Positions 13,228 through 25,254 of a stretch of DNA of 64,000 bases are shown piece by piece. A program made the position numbers and the translations under genes. The stretch's first letter is position 1, and every line of letters starts with the position of its first letter. Source of the DNA: Absidia repens (lineage: Eukaryota > Mucoromycota > Mucoromycetes > Mucorales > Cunninghamellaceae); NCBI GenBank assembly GCA_002105175.1, contig MCGE01000003.1:1116001-1180000 (forward strand), written 5' to 3'. The notes under the pieces were generated by a model. That model was not told the DNA's origin. It was given only the letters and a program-made list of their open reading frames with translations, and did not search any database.

Positions 13228-14004
13228 ATGTCCATCTCTTCAAAGTTTGACCCATTAGCAAGAACAGGTCGTGACAATCAAACGTATGATGACAAGCATG
13301 CTCGTCAGGTATTCAAATCGAAAACAAGCCCGTCATGAATAAACTGTTGTAACCTTTTTTTGTTTTTTGTTTTTTGAATATGTATGCGTTTAATTTATCT
13401 TACTTATATATTTGCTGAAGGTTGCAGGTTGTCTTCCTATTGACGTAAAAAATCAACGTGTTTTATTAGTTCAAAGTAGTAAACATGACCACGTATGGGT
13501 GATGGTAGGTACCACAAAAATGTATTTGATCATCTCTTTACTGATTGATTATTCTTCTCTTTGTACAGCCAAAAGGTGGATGGGAAAACGATGAAACGGT
13601 GGAACAAGCTGCCGCTAGGGAAACCTATGAAGAAGGTATTTACAATATACGATATCCACCGAAAAAAAATACTAAATGTATCTTATTGACAGCTGGTGTT
13701 TGCGGGAATATTGTTGGTCTTATTGGTGATTATATGGATTATGACAAATTTGGATTCCCAAAAACTCACTTCTGGTTTTTCGAAATGCACGTGCAAGAAG
13801 TACTGGACTCATGGCCAGAAATGCGTCAACGAAGATGGGTGAGTATATTTACTGAAAGGAATTGGTATTGTGCGAATCACACTGATAACTCTTTTTGTTT
13901 GATAGTTTTCTCTTGATGAAGCTATGCATATGCTACGATTCAAGCCAATCATGCAACGAGTCCTACAACAATCAAGTTTCGCCCAAAGCTCCTCCCAAGT
14001 ATAA
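13228..14004 (+). CDS. Nudix hydrolase, diphosphoinositol polyphosphate phosphohydrolase type
   Basis: Predicted to hydrolyse diphosphoinositol polyphosphates and/or diadenosine polyphosphates, like yeast Ddp1 and fission yeast Aps1. Five exons (13228-13308, 13421-13504, 13569-13635, 13693-13838, 13906-14004) give 158 residues. The Nudix box G-x5-E-x7-RE-x2-EE-x-G is seen as GGWENDETVEQAAARE followed by TYEEAGV (residues about 58-80), split by an intron in its last part. PKGGWE and the KTHFWFFE strand are characteristic of this subfamily. The chosen ATG opens a short basic N-terminus (MSISSKFDPLARTGRDN) that runs in frame into the fold; internal ATGs at 13287 are in another frame. Confidence 0.9.
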
Positions 14005-15933
14005 TCATGGCGAATTTTGTGTAGCTAATCAGTCAGTAGTTTAATTTACCCCTTCCCATTTGACTACTTATATCACTTATCTTTTGATTTGAAATAAACA
14101 TTTTGTCACCTTTGGAAACCATATTTAATTGTTGCTTTTATGTTATCCATCTTGATTTTTTTTTTATATTTTTGATCATGGCTAAAGATTGACTACATAT
14201 TTGAGATGTTGAAGGTAGATATTTGGTGTTAGAGATACATAGGCGATGACCTTATCAGGGTGTAATCACGAAATGATTTAGCCATTTGCAGGGCTATACT
14301 TCCCACCCATTCAATATTTATCAAAAGGATTATTTTTTAGATAGATATGATATGTATGATAGTAGCTTTAATATCAGGCATGTTATGTTCTGAGCGTTGG
14401 TATCACAGATACTTTATTATTTATATCATCATATACGTCAATGAAATTCCTCTCAGGGTATTGTATTGACATTGTTAGTAATTATCATCTTTTCACCCTT
14501 TCAAATTTGTATACACAAAACATTGTATTTAAACCCCGCCTGCATTAATCATCTCAACTAATAAAAAGAGCCTATAAAAGATCATGCGTTTGACTTTGAC
14601 TTGACAACCACATATTCAAGATTCACAGCCCATCAATACCTATTTGTGATTCACATTTTACAGCAATAGGAACAGCGCGTAGCCATGGCTCTCTAGACTA
14701 GATGTTTGGCCTCATTTTTTTCATTTCACTATACTAACTTTGCCTGTCACCATCCTTTTCCATGAAGCTATACTCCACTTATTTTTCTATACCTCTCACT
14801 ATCATTAATCTGTAATTATGATTCATCCAGATGCACCGTATAGCGCGATGGAAATGAAAATAAAGGACGGATTTTGATCATAACGACCTAGTCTATAGTA
14901 GACAGTCTCTCTTTTGGCAAAATGCTGAGCACATGATTGATCCCTAAGACATTACCCACCGACGTGTAAAATGGCACAAACAGCAAATCCTCCCTTGTCT
15001 ACTTTTTTTTTGTCACCTACACCCATACCCATGCCCATACAATGTGAGGGCATTTATTAGGAAGAGTACTTGAGTTTAAAGACTGGGTGAAGTTTCCTAA
15101 TACCCAATTATTACGCTCTTTTGACAGGCACATGCACAAATTTTTTTCTTATATTCACGTATAGCCGCCCAACCAACAAGATAAATGTTAAAGGGATAAA
15201 ACAAAACATATTTTATTAAAATGCAGCTACAAACTATGACAATCAACACTAAGCGAAGCTAATCGAGGATTCCATAATAATAGTCTTAAGATGGTCTAGC
15301 AATGGTTCTACGTCAGGACTTCAAAATGACAGAGTTTCCCCATGTATGTTAATAATGCATTTTCAATAATGCCTCTGATTCAAATTCTAACACTAATCCA
15401 TGATCACCACTACTTCATTGAGATTTTCAATGATGCTGTCCTAGAAAAAAAAGAAAGAGTAAAAGAAAAAGAAAAAAAGGGAGTGGCATAAAAATAAAAA
15501 AAACATATGTGCGGAGTGTGAATATATAAACAACATTTTTCGTCCTCCACCACCTCGAAGCACTGAGTATCCCATAGAATTGACAGCCAACCGCAAGTGC
15601 GAAATTGTGGATGGCGTCAATACCATACTGATTTTTCTGCACACATAAAAAAAGTACATCAGCGGAGAACCAGAGCATGGCGACCAAGTCCCAAGCACCC
15701 TCCACTAATAGCGGTGAAATCCCACACTTCAAAACACTCCATTTCCGTACCTGACACGCAGTAAATCTATAATTTTCCACCAAAAGTCCTGCAATGCACC
15801 AGAGCGTTTATTGATAAAAGACACCAAATAAAACAAAAGACAAAAGATATATATATATAAAAATAATACAGTAGTTGATATAAAAATTAAAAATAAACAA
15901 TAAAAACCAGCTAAACTAATTCAATAAATCTAA
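14005..15933. other. Intergenic region with one unassigned open frame
   Basis: Nearly 2 kb between convergent genes. A minus-strand open frame of 118 codons lies at 15427-15783 and has no recognisable domain; its C-terminal half is low complexity (Phe/Leu from an A-rich plus strand). Nothing else is supported. Confidence 0.4.
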
Positions 15934-16155
15934 CTAAACCTTTTCAACAAGAAGAGTCATATTAGGATGGGGTCGGAGGGTGACTGATTGTTTCTTGGAA
16001 GGTTCAAATCCAGGCTTTTCAGTATATTTCAAATCCATAATTAGTAGTGACAACAGAATCTTCATTTCAACCATAGCAAAGCGATTACCTAATCATAAGA
16101 GAAGATGAGTAAAGGGATACCATTGGCACGAGTATTTCTATTCCTCCTCTCTTTT

Positions 16156-16186
<31 letters not shown>

Positions 16187-18012
16187 CTTACCAATGCATT
16201 GTCGATTTCCAGCCAAAAATGGGAAATATTCATAAGGTCCAATATTTTTCGCTCTAGGTTCATCCCAACGAGCAGGTCGGAATTCCAAAGCGTCGTCGCC
16301 CCATACTTCTGTCGAGTGATGGTTCGCAATAACACTTAAAAACAAGACCGTACCTTTTGGAACAACATAGTGGTTTAAGACATCGTCCTTTGTTGATATA
16401 CGATTGGTGGTGGGTACAGGGGGGATGAGTCGTAAAGTTTCTTTGCAAACATTGTTGAGTAAAGTCAGAGAATTGATGGTTTCGTAGCTCGGAAGGTTGG
16501 CCTCTGTTTGAGCTTGGAGGGGGTTGATTTCCAAAGGTTTGTCGAAAAGAGGATGTTCAATGTCCATCTGCCCAAAAACAGGTTGGATTTCTTCGCGCAA
16601 AGCGTCTTGAATTTCAGGATGTTTAGCTAAAAGCCACAAACACCAACTAAGAGCTACGCTTGTTGTTTCATGTCTATATGATCACCATCCGTTCCCCGCC
16701 CCCGCAGAAAAAAAAAATTAGCTTTTCAAATCAATTATATGACAACGTTTTTCGATTGCAAAGCTTACCCAGCTGCCAAAAAGGTCAAACATTGATTTTG
16801 AAGCTCCTTAACCGTCATACCAAGTCCAGTGTCACTATCGCTTTCATCAACCATCAACGTCAGTAGATCCTTCGCATGTTTGGGTTTTTGGCTATCTTTG
16901 TCTTGATGTTTTCCTCGGTCTACACCCATTTCAACCAGATGACGGCTTTCTTCATCCAACCATTTCAAGTCTTGTTTTAACATTCGATTTCGTTCGGTGG
17001 GTACATACTTTAGTATAGGGAAGAAGAAGGTCAGCACTCGGAAGATGGAGATATCAGATTGGAAGATGTCGATATATGCTTTGCTAAGTTTGTTTGCTGC
17101 AGGTGTGTTGAAGGTACGTAATGATTCAAAGTTGTGACCCATGCCGGCCGCACCAATGACGTCGAGCGTTGCCAAAGAAAGTCCAGAGGATACGATGATT
17201 TCAGTAGCTCCATCGTTGTTGTTGTTTTGCTTGTCGTCCGCGATTGCATCCATCCATTGTTTGCGAAGTTGTACCCCAGGAGCAACCATTAATGGAACCA
17301 TGCCACGTATAGATTGTACCGAAAATGCTGGGTTGAGAAGTTTTCGCTGTTTTCGATGTAAATCACCCTATGGATATATCCAAAAAAAAAAAAAAATGTT
17401 AATCAGTAGAATTCTCAATTATGTAAGTGGTGTCTTGCTTTGTCTACGCTTACTTCACTTATCAAAAGACCTTCACCAAGAATCTTCTTCAAAAATTCCA
17501 CAGTTGCTGGAGGCTTGACATAATCATACGAATTGGTGGTGAGGACGTGCTTGATCAACTCCGGATCTGTTAGCAGTACACGATTTTCATACCAGGGTCC
17601 TTTGTACGATACAATACCCCCATACTCCTTGGCCCATTTTTTGTGTGGTACACCAGCCTAAAAGGAAATAAAAAAGATGATATGAGTATAAATTTTTGAC
17701 GTAATTTGATGCTATTTATTTTACCTCTTCCCGTATGATTTCGCGCATATTTCCCGCAAAAGGGATCCAACCAACGGGAGGACCGGGAATCCTATTGGTC
17801 TTGTGCAAAAACAGACGATAAACCACATATTTCGATAAAAAGTAAGTGAGCGAAGTGACTAAACCAAGACCGAGGGCCACACGCCTTATAGAAGATTGAA
17901 TTCCAAATGTAGGTGCAAGATGTTTATCAAAATAAGTTTGGATATGCTGTTCAAATACACGAGCATATTCACCAAGTGACGATGAATCTATTTTCTGAAT
18001 GAGTTGATTCAT
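15934..18012 (-). CDS. Cytochrome P450 monooxygenase
   Basis: Membrane-anchored haem-thiolate monooxygenase; the substrate cannot be told from sequence. Five exons (18012-17725, 17657-17454, 17367-16769, 16673-16192, 16088-15934) give 575 residues. An N-terminal hydrophobic anchor (about residues 44-66) precedes the proline-rich hinge RIPGPPVGWIPFAG. The oxygen-binding I-helix motif AGHETTS spans the intron between exons 3 and 4. The K-helix ExxR is ETLR, and the haem-binding motif FxxGxRxCxG is FLAGNRQCIG, again split by an intron. The tail TLRPHPNMTLLVEKV is typical. A CGGGAATTC motif lies about 90 bp upstream of the start. No pathway neighbours are present. Confidence 0.95.
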
Positions 18013-19185
18013 GACCCGAAAAAGAATGACTTTGAAGTTTTTTTTTTAAAAAAAAAGGAAATGAAAAAAGAGAGGATGATTTTATGTTAAAAATGGAAGT
18101 CGGGAATTCAATTATCCATGATGATGAATTTTACCCAAGTGGGGATGCCACGCGTACTTGAATAAGGTTAGGATAGAATACTATGACTTACCATTGTCCA
18201 TAGCGAAGGTCATCGTCATTCTCCATTCCTAGAAGGTTACCAGCACCTTGAATTTCTAAGCATGTAGTTTTGTAGCTATAGTGCATACTGTATGAATACA
18301 TGCTGTGCAAATTAAATCAATAATACAAGTAGGGAGACCAGTATAAGCAAGGACGGTGATTAAAAAAAACCTGACTTTTTCTGTCAGGAGGGATTGAAAG
18401 AATAAAACGATGTTGTAAGAAAAAATGCTTTTCCATTTGCGATTATCAAATTACAAATACTCCCAGTCTTCACTTACGGATCATTTTTGAGCCACATTAG
18501 TTATTTTCACAACAAGCATTAGTTCACTGTATATACACGTGTGGTTATTATGCAAAACATATTTCTCTTAAAAATAATACAATCCAGGGCATATCCTAAA
18601 AGATGTGAGTTCTCATCCGTCATTCTGGGCCTTCAGGCTCGCTCTCTAAATTGGAGGGTTCTTTTGAGGCGGAGTCAAAAAGCAGAGAGAAACTTTTTTT
18701 CAGAAAGGTAAGACAAAGACATACCACTCTGGGGAGAAAAGGTCCATAACAACATCGACAGTAATTCGCCAGTCTGAATTTGGGGTTTTAGGTGCTCTAT
18801 GTAGAATAATGCAGTCCGATACAATCAAATAAAATTTGTACAAGTGGTCAACTTCGATATGAAATGACTTTGTACCACATATACGTTGTTTTATCAAAAA
18901 GCATTCTCAAATATTCTGGAGGGTATGAACTCAGGGTACTCCAAGGTTTTACTAAAGTTCAAAAACATTCTCACACCTTCTAAAAATAAAAAAAAGTGAA
19001 CTACTAGGTGTCAAAGGGGAAGGTCAACCTTTCGAGAAGAAGTAGTCATAGTGGGGAAGCAAAAAAGCTGGTGTATGATACAATACTACCTAACGGGTCA
19101 GAGGATGGTTCATAAAAAGGGCATACTTTGTTGAAGTAATACGATATATACTACACTAACGATACGGGGTTCAGCGTAACATGTA
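18013..19185. other. Intergenic region upstream of the P450 gene
   Basis: AT-rich. A CGGGAATTCAAT motif sits at 18101-18112, about 90 bp before the P450 start. The interval 18990-19185 shows weak resemblance to the outer flank of the repeat copies but no clear boundary. Confidence 0.4.
18101..18112 (-). promoter_or_regulatory. CGGGAATTCAAT motif upstream of the P450 gene
   Basis: One of a set of similar motifs found 50-150 bp before start codons in this window. It lies 89-100 bp before the P450 ATG. Its function is inferred only from recurrence and position. Confidence 0.35.
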
Positions 19186-19778
19186 GTTTAATAACGATAG
19201 CTTGACGGAGGCTAGCGGAAGATCCGAAGGATGGTCAATGATAATTTAAAGGAACAATTTTTTTCCAAAAAAAAAAAAAAAAAAAAAAATGTCTACTATA
19301 TTGTATATGATATGAGAACGACGGAATAGATATCTCTATGGAAGAATAAACAGCGGTCAACTCTAAACAGAAGAGAAGATGTTAAAAGAGACATCTCTTG
19401 TACAAGACATGAGAGAAACTAATGGGACATTTTTCTTTGAATATGTAGAAAGAGGCATATTTTATTCAATACAGAGACAGACTATGTACTAACTATAACT
19501 AGATCAAACTAATGGAGGCTCCAAAAAGCCAACTAATGGTGGTCCTAGATTCTAGATCCAAAATGAAAGGGTATTCCCATGCATCTTGTAATTCCTGAGC
19601 TGAAACCCCTTCTAAACTTGTCCTGACACTAATCTAAGTCCAAAATAACCTCAAAAAAGTTGAATGTTGAAGGAAAAAAAGTAGAAAAAAAAAAAAAGAA
19701 AAAGAAAAAGAAAGTTAGACAAGCGGAAAAAAAATTGGAATAAATAAAAAAAGAATCCACGTGAACGGAATTTGAATT
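19186..19778 (-). repeat. Dispersed repeat family, copy D
   Basis: Inverted relative to copy A. The left end (CCACGTGAACGGAATTTGAA on the plus strand) is at 19758-19777, the C/T tract lies at about 19673-19735, and the core mirrors CTTCAACATTCAAC near 19655-19675. The right end has two diverged monomers about 116 bp apart (near 19234 and 19350). A 23-nt A run at 19268-19290 interrupts it. Confidence 0.75.
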
Positions 19779-20066
19779 GAACAAAATGATGACTCGCTTC
19801 TTCAAGATAAAATGTATCGTGCTTATATTGAAATATGTAGCCATTCACAAGCAGTATCTTTTTATTTGATACATATAGTATGGGTTCTTGGTTCGAAAGA
19901 TAGAGGGGAGAAATATAAAATTTCCAGTGGCTTCATTGTAAAAATGCTCTTTGTTTAGCTCGACGAATTTATTCAATCACCGCACAATGCCCTTGTGAAA
20001 AAGCTAGTCATAGATCTCATCATAATACTGTTTGCCAAGACAATACGTAAATATACTTGGCCATAC

Positions 20067-20102
<36 letters not shown>

Positions 20103-20242
20103 GTTGTTTCAAATACATATATTTTATTGATTTAATAGCTGATGATAAATAAGAAATAACAAGATTAAAGCCACGTAGCATGACACGATCGATATTTGAA
20201 AGCGGGAAATCTATGAGAAATCGAAAAAAAAAATTGCTGCAT
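19779..20242. other. Intergenic region with poly-A run
   Basis: Includes about 30 consecutive A at 20069-20099 in the 3' flank of the next gene. No gene seen. Confidence 0.45.
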
Positions 20243-20782
20243 CTATTCAGTTGTTTTGTGTGATATTTCGAGTTCCTTGACCTTGAGACGATCATGAACC
20301 AGTTGATTAGTAAGTAGAATTAAGTGCACTAAGTGTTCAGGTAAGCCTTGTTGATGGATAGTCAACCGCCCTTGCATCGACATTTTGAATGACTTGCGTC
20401 TAAAAGATGCAATTTTGTTGTTACTTGGATCCATCAGCTTCCAGCCGTTTCCCCACCAACTAATTTTCCATCTGAATTTCATTCCCGTAAACCCATCGAT
20501 GAAGCAATAGTTCCGACTTAGCAACCCAGAAAGTCCTAGTTTGTGTATTACATTGAACCCATATATTCTTCCTGATGATCTGTTTAGTCCTCCAAATACA
20601 CCACGTAGCAATACTTGATGTCTGAGAAGTTTGGATCTACTGTCGTACAGTAAGAATTCACTTGGACTGATACTGATTGTAAAGATGACTGAAGTGCTGT
20701 GTTCATTCTTCACTTTTCCTGGGTAGACATGGGCGACATGAGAAAAAACGCCATCGTTGAAAAATGTAAATATATTATCCAT
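20243..20782 (-). CDS. Tubby C-terminal-like (LURP-one-related) fold protein, paralogue 1
   Basis: Intronless gene of 179 residues. The pattern resembles the small beta-barrel proteins related to the tubby C-terminal domain: an N-terminal FTFFNDG strand, FLLYDSRS, a GFxxxxKLGLSGL turn, CFIDGFTGMKFRWK and a C-terminal GRLTIHQQGLPEHL followed by the hydrophobic helix VHLILLTNQLV. It aligns along its whole length with the gene at 21564-22103, so the two are a diverged tandem duplication in the same orientation. Members of this fold act in lipid binding or signalling, but nothing here shows a specific function. The assignment to the fold is by pattern only. A GCGGGGATT motif lies about 105 bp upstream. 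Confidence 0.75.
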   Translation of the reverse strand: MDNIFTFFNDGVFSHVAHVYPGKVKNEHSTSVIFTISISPSEFLLYDSRSKLLRHQVLLRGVFGGLNRSSGRIYGFNVIHKLGLSGLLSRNYCFIDGFTGMKFRWKISWWGNGWKLMDPSNNKIASFRRKSFKMSMQGRLTIHQQGLPEHLVHLILLTNQLVHDRLKVKELEISHKTTE

Positions 20783-21563
20783 GGTAACTTTTATCTGCTT
20801 TTACTAAAGCTATATGAGTGTCTTAAGTATAGTTTATAATAAGGAGGAAAACTGGATAAAAAAAATTCATTTATCAATTTGATGAGCGGGGATTGAACAA
20901 GTGACAGTGTCGAAAATGTATCCTCCTCTAAATGAATAAAGAAATACGTCATAAAAACATCATAATCATTCTTACCATTTCCAGTAGATTTCTAGATAAT
21001 GTGTTTCAAGCACACAACTATTTCATAATTAATGCAACAAACAAAGCCGGTCAGCTGTCAATCAATTGCTCTCCACCCAAATCTTATGATCAAGGCGGCA
21101 CATAATACAATACACATGATGAGTAAAAGCTGGAGAAAATATTGATGCTTACTATATCTCACATTACCAGTTCATGAGCAAAAAATATCACCACTATATT
21201 CTCGAAAAACAAAAAAAAATTCATGCAAATTAGCAACTCCGCAAGATAGACTTTAAGTGTTAAATTTGGTATCATATTAGCTACAACACAATCACAAATG
21301 CAAAATATCATTTCAAGAACAATAATTAAAGATAAAAATCATAGAATGATGCCGCAAAAAAACATTTTATTGAAAAGTAATGATAGAATAAATGAATAGT
21401 ATAATAATATAAACGACTGAATGTAATTTTGGTCATAATAATAAGCTAATTTTAATGAGGATGAAGCTATCATTAAATCATACGTCATCATATATCCGTC
21501 ACCAGCTGCAATTCATACATAGATAGGTTACCCTGAGCACTTCACTTGAATCCTTTCATGTCT
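20783..21563. other. Spacer between the tandem paralogues
   Basis: AT-rich spacer containing the upstream region of paralogue 1 with GAGCGGGGATTGAAC at 20884-20898. No gene seen. Confidence 0.45.
20884..20898 (-). promoter_or_regulatory. GAGCGGGGATTGAAC motif upstream of tubby-like paralogue 1
   Basis: 102-116 bp before the ATG; same core as the other upstream motifs. Confidence 0.35.
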
Positions 21564-22103
21564 CTAATTCGACCGTTGGTGTTTTTTGTACTTGACGAAA
21601 TTGTGGACCATTTTGTGTGTCAGCAGAATTAGAGCCATGAGATGCTCCGGGATGTTTTCTTTGTGAATGGTCAACCGCCCCTGTCGTGACAATTGGAATT
21701 TGTGGCAGTCAAAAGAGGCAATGACTTGTTTGGCAGGGTCCTTCAGTTCCCAATAAAAGCCAATGATATCCGTTTTCCACTTGTACTTGCATCCTGTGTG
21801 ACCATCCACAAACTTGAATTTATGGCCAAAGAATCCAGACGGTCCAAAGTCAGTCACAGTGTTGTAGCCACGGATTTCACCGGTAGGTCCATAGAAACCA
21901 AGCGCACCGTCAAATAAGCCATGTAAAAGTTCTCGCCGCCCGTGGTCCTTAGGTTGCCCGTCATAAAGCCAGAATTCTCGTCTCTTGACCTTGATCCGAT
22001 AGGCGAGAGGTTCCGTTCCTTGTTCCTTTAAATGGCCTACGTAGACATGAGCACCACCACCAAGCAATGCATCGTCATTGAAGAATGTAAATGTAAGCGG
22101 CAT
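21564..22103 (-). CDS. Tubby C-terminal-like (LURP-one-related) fold protein, paralogue 2
   Basis: Intronless gene of 179 residues from the ATG at 22103, chosen because MPLTFTFFNDD then lines up with the start of paralogue 1; a GTG-initiated extension upstream is not needed. Shared blocks are FTFFNDD, HVY, FWLYDGQ, GYNTVTDFGPSGFFG, FVDGHTGCKYKWK, WELKDPAKQVIASF, GRLTIHKENIPEHL and the ILLT-containing helix. It is better matched to the family pattern than paralogue 1, whose central region has more substitutions. Function is unknown. The tandem copy number suggests local duplication and divergence. Confidence 0.78.
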   Translation of the reverse strand: MPLTFTFFNDDALLGGGAHVYVGHLKEQGTEPLAYRIKVKRREFWLYDGQPKDHGRRELLHGLFDGALGFYGPTGEIRGYNTVTDFGPSGFFGHKFKFVDGHTGCKYKWKTDIIGFYWELKDPAKQVIASFDCHKFQLSRQGRLTIHKENIPEHLMALILLTHKMVHNFVKYKKHQRSN

Positions 22104-23015
22104 TAAATAAAAAGTATACACTTTGGTTTATATAATGGTAATAATTGTTGTGGATATAAAGAAAAGACAAAAAAGAGAAGGAAATAGAGATACCTAAAAA
22201 ATTATCCTGAAAAAAAAAGAATAATCATTCAATCGCCGCTTTTTTTTTTTTGGAGAGGTGTATATGGTGGCACAGTATAATACTTCCTCTACTGCAGCAA
22301 AGCCAAAAAAAAAAAGTCGGTATAAGGTATTGCAAGAAGTTTCTAAATCTGCACATGTGCCTGGTTTATATTAATCCGATCGTAGTCAACGAATTTTCAA
22401 AGTGTGGTGACCGACGAGCTTTCTACTGTCAATGCTACCATACCATGAATGACAAAATAATTCAGGAAATAGCACATTCATCACAATAAGAAGTCTTTTA
22501 TGTTTGTGTTCAATTTTGAGTGTCAAAGGAATGCTTGATTTCCTTTCTCGAAAGTTTCTTCTATTGTTAAACACAGCTTACTTCAGTTACCCTAGAGAGT
22601 ATGGATATCGTTTGTTCTTCCATTTCACATTATATCACTAATGTATGAATAACTTTCTTCAAAGGACTAGCACATGTCAGTGCAGTAGAAGTAGGCGCAT
22701 ATCGAGAGTGGCTATCATAAAAGTAAAAGTAAAAGAGTGATGCAAAGATATAATTCCCGAAACGGCGACTGAAACACTTCCTTCGAAGCCTTGCATAGTT
22801 GGATAATAGTTAACGTAGCGACAATACAATAGAAAAAGGGAAAAAGACGACATATACATAAAGAACACATGCATAAAAAGACACATCATATCAGGACATT
22901 AAATGATCATTAAAAAAACCTTTATTTGTAAAACAATAAAAACTATGTACAAAAAATAAACTAACAATACTAGCACTAAACGAAATACCAGTTCTCCGCC
23001 TCCGTTTTTCGGTCA
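22104..23015. other. Intergenic region; nothing assigned
   Basis: Includes the upstream region of paralogue 2 and the 3' flank of the next gene. Short A and T runs near 22236-22250. No supported gene. Confidence 0.45.
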
Positions 23016-23493
23016 TCATGGTTCCGGTAATACAATGGAAGGGAACTTTTGCCCACACTTCGTACATTGACACTATTATATTAAATAAATAAAGGAAATC
23101 ATAAGAAGACTAGGATTAAAATATATTTACGATAATCTACAAAGACTGAGTTGTGCTTACCACGCGTCGACCTCGATACCCACAGCAATAAGGAATGATC
23201 AAGATCGCGAAGAGAAGTGATTTAGTAGTGTAATGCATTCGTAAAGTATGGTATCCGCTATCTTTGGGACAAACGGCACCTAAGGAGGCTTCGATTTGTT
23301 GTCGTTGTGCTGTGGTGTTTGATAGCATGGGTTGACCTGTTGTTGGATCGTAAACAAGCGCATCTCGATTCATATTACTGCCGCCTTGGTTCCCAGGATA
23401 GTCGTTATTCCCAGATGAAGAGCCCTGCTGTTGCTGTTGAGGAGGCGGTAAGCCAGTATAATTTGGAGGAGGTGGTACTTTGTCACCGTTCAT
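23016..23493 (-). CDS. BRI3-like small zinc-ribbon membrane protein
   Basis: Two exons (23493-23161, 23072-23016) give 129 residues. The N-terminal half is disordered and rich in Pro, Gln, Asn and Gly (PPPPNYTGLPPP). A CPKDSGYH motif precedes a single hydrophobic segment (TKSLLFAILIIPYCCGY, about residues 92-108), then RGRR, and a CQCTKCGQKF zinc-ribbon half encoded by exon 2. The order Cys pair, membrane segment, Cys pair matches the brain protein I3 (BRI3) family, where the two halves likely form one metal site at the membrane. The second exon matters, because without splicing the last Cys pair would be lost. A GGCGGGATCC motif lies 55 bp upstream of the ATG. Confidence 0.7.
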
Positions 23494-23546
23494 CGTTAGA
23501 AACTATAATAATAAATAAAAAACAGAGAGTAAAAAGAAAAATTAAA

Positions 23547-23560
23547 TTTGGGCGGGATCC
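23547..23560 (-). promoter_or_regulatory. GGCGGGATCC motif upstream of the BRI3-like gene
   Basis: 54-67 bp before the ATG; same GCGGGAT core as the other upstream motifs. Confidence 0.3.
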
Positions 23561-23672
23561 AAAACAAAAAACAAAATATTTATTTCAAATAAGACAACCC
23601 AAAAGAAAAAAAAATACTAACTATGATACCATTATGCTATGATGAAGATGTAAACTAAATCTAAAACTAAAA

Positions 23673-25254
23673 CTACAATTCCTTAGCTTCTTGACTTGAT
23701 CTCTTCCGTGCGTTTATAGCTTCCTGTGTCCAATCAGATCGTAATACCACCATTATCGTCGCAATAGCCACCGTCAATAAGGAAACCATAAGAGCAAACC
23801 AGATACCTTGCAGACCCCAATTCAGCTTGAAACAAAGGAAAAATCCCAAAGGCAAGGAAGATAAGTAATAAGCGGCCAGATTGAACCAAGCACCCACATG
23901 TTGGCGTCCTTGACCATTCAAGATTCCATCAGCAATACCAGCAATGTTGTCACCAAAAATAAACACCGCCACCACAGGGATCACTTTGCTGACCAAGATC
24001 ACCACATCTTCGTCATCTGTAAACAAATATGCCCAATTTCGTCGGTAGAAAAAGAGCACTGACGCATTGACAAACGCCACGATACATGCCGCCACCAAAG
24101 CCGTTTTGGCCGCCAATGCTGCCTGTTTTGGACGTTGTGCACCCAACGCATTTCCGACCCGATTAGCAGCCGAAATCCCAACTCCGAATGGAATGGTGTA
24201 AAACATTGCAACAGATGTCACAATCACCGATTGAGCCCCCTGACTCGTTGCACCGTCGTTGATCCATCCAGAAGCAAGAGCAATGATTTCATAGGCCCAG
24301 TTCTCACTACAAATCAACAGAATACCGGGAATAGCCAACTTTAACATTGGTACATACGCTTGGTAGTCCAGTACGCCACCCACGCCCACACCTGAGGAGG
24401 AGGAGGAGGAGGAAGCTTTCCATTGCCATCGGGGCCACACCTGCGATCCATCCACATACAGAATATAACCCACCAATAAAAGAACCAAGAGCCAATACGT
24501 CAATACCGCAGCAATGGGAGCGCCAATGAATCCCAATGGGGTGTGCCAAACCAGAAAATAACTTGCAAGAACGTTGAAAGGCGCACCGACAAACAACACA
24601 TAGGTGGGGGCACGGAAGAGGCCTTGGGCTTGCAACATTTTCTTCAGGGATTCAAACAGGCCAAAAGCAGGCAAAGCAGGAATCATCCATTGAACAAATC
24701 GACCAGCGAGCATGGCCACTTGCTGTTCTTGGCGTAAAAGAACAAAAACATCTTGAGCAAACCACCAGAGCGCCGTGATCGGTAAAAAGAGGGCAGCAAG
24801 AAACACAAGGCACCGTTGGACATGAAGCCCCACGACTTTTTTGTCGCACTCACGATTGGTATAGGCTTGAGAGCACAGGGTATCCAGACAAAGCGTTGTT
24901 CCCATCACCGTAGAAAGACCTGTCACAGTGACAAACATAGATGCTAATGATGCAGCTGCCAACTCATTTGCGCCCTACATAATAAGAAAAGAAATAGAAT
25001 CAGTCATCAATCAATTTTGCCATAGGAATTATATATGTATTCATTTGTGTGCCACCTCCCAACATCGACTGTCTTACCAAATGGCCAGCACTGATGACAG
25101 AAACACTTTGAAGACTGTTTTGTAACAGGTAGCTGATCACTAAAGGAATAGCATTTTTGAGGAGCCAAAGAACTTCTTGACGGAAGGTAGCTTTTTGATT
25201 CAGTCCAAGAGGGGAGGCCACCGGGATCAAAGGAGTAGAGGGTGATATATCCAT
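23673..25254 (-). CDS. MATE family multidrug/toxin efflux transporter
   Basis: Polytopic membrane antiporter expected to export organic compounds in exchange for cations. Two exons (25254-25078, 24974-23673) give 492 residues. About twelve hydrophobic segments are visible in two halves. MATE-typical stretches include GHLGANELAAASLASM at the exon junction, the GTTLDTLCSQAY-like segment (TTLCLDTLCSQAYT), MLQAQGLFRAPTY and the second-half SAANRVGNALG. A poly-Ser stretch (about residues 270) sits in a loop. The organisation is like fungal MATE proteins such as yeast Erc1. The start is the first ATG in a short Pro-rich cytosolic tail. Confidence 0.95.

Noticed and set aside
20884..20960. Possible minus-strand tRNA 3' end (TTCAATCCCCGCTC)
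   Set aside because: The T-loop-like sequence has no matching D-arm, anticodon stem or acceptor strand upstream; it fits the recurring upstream motif better.
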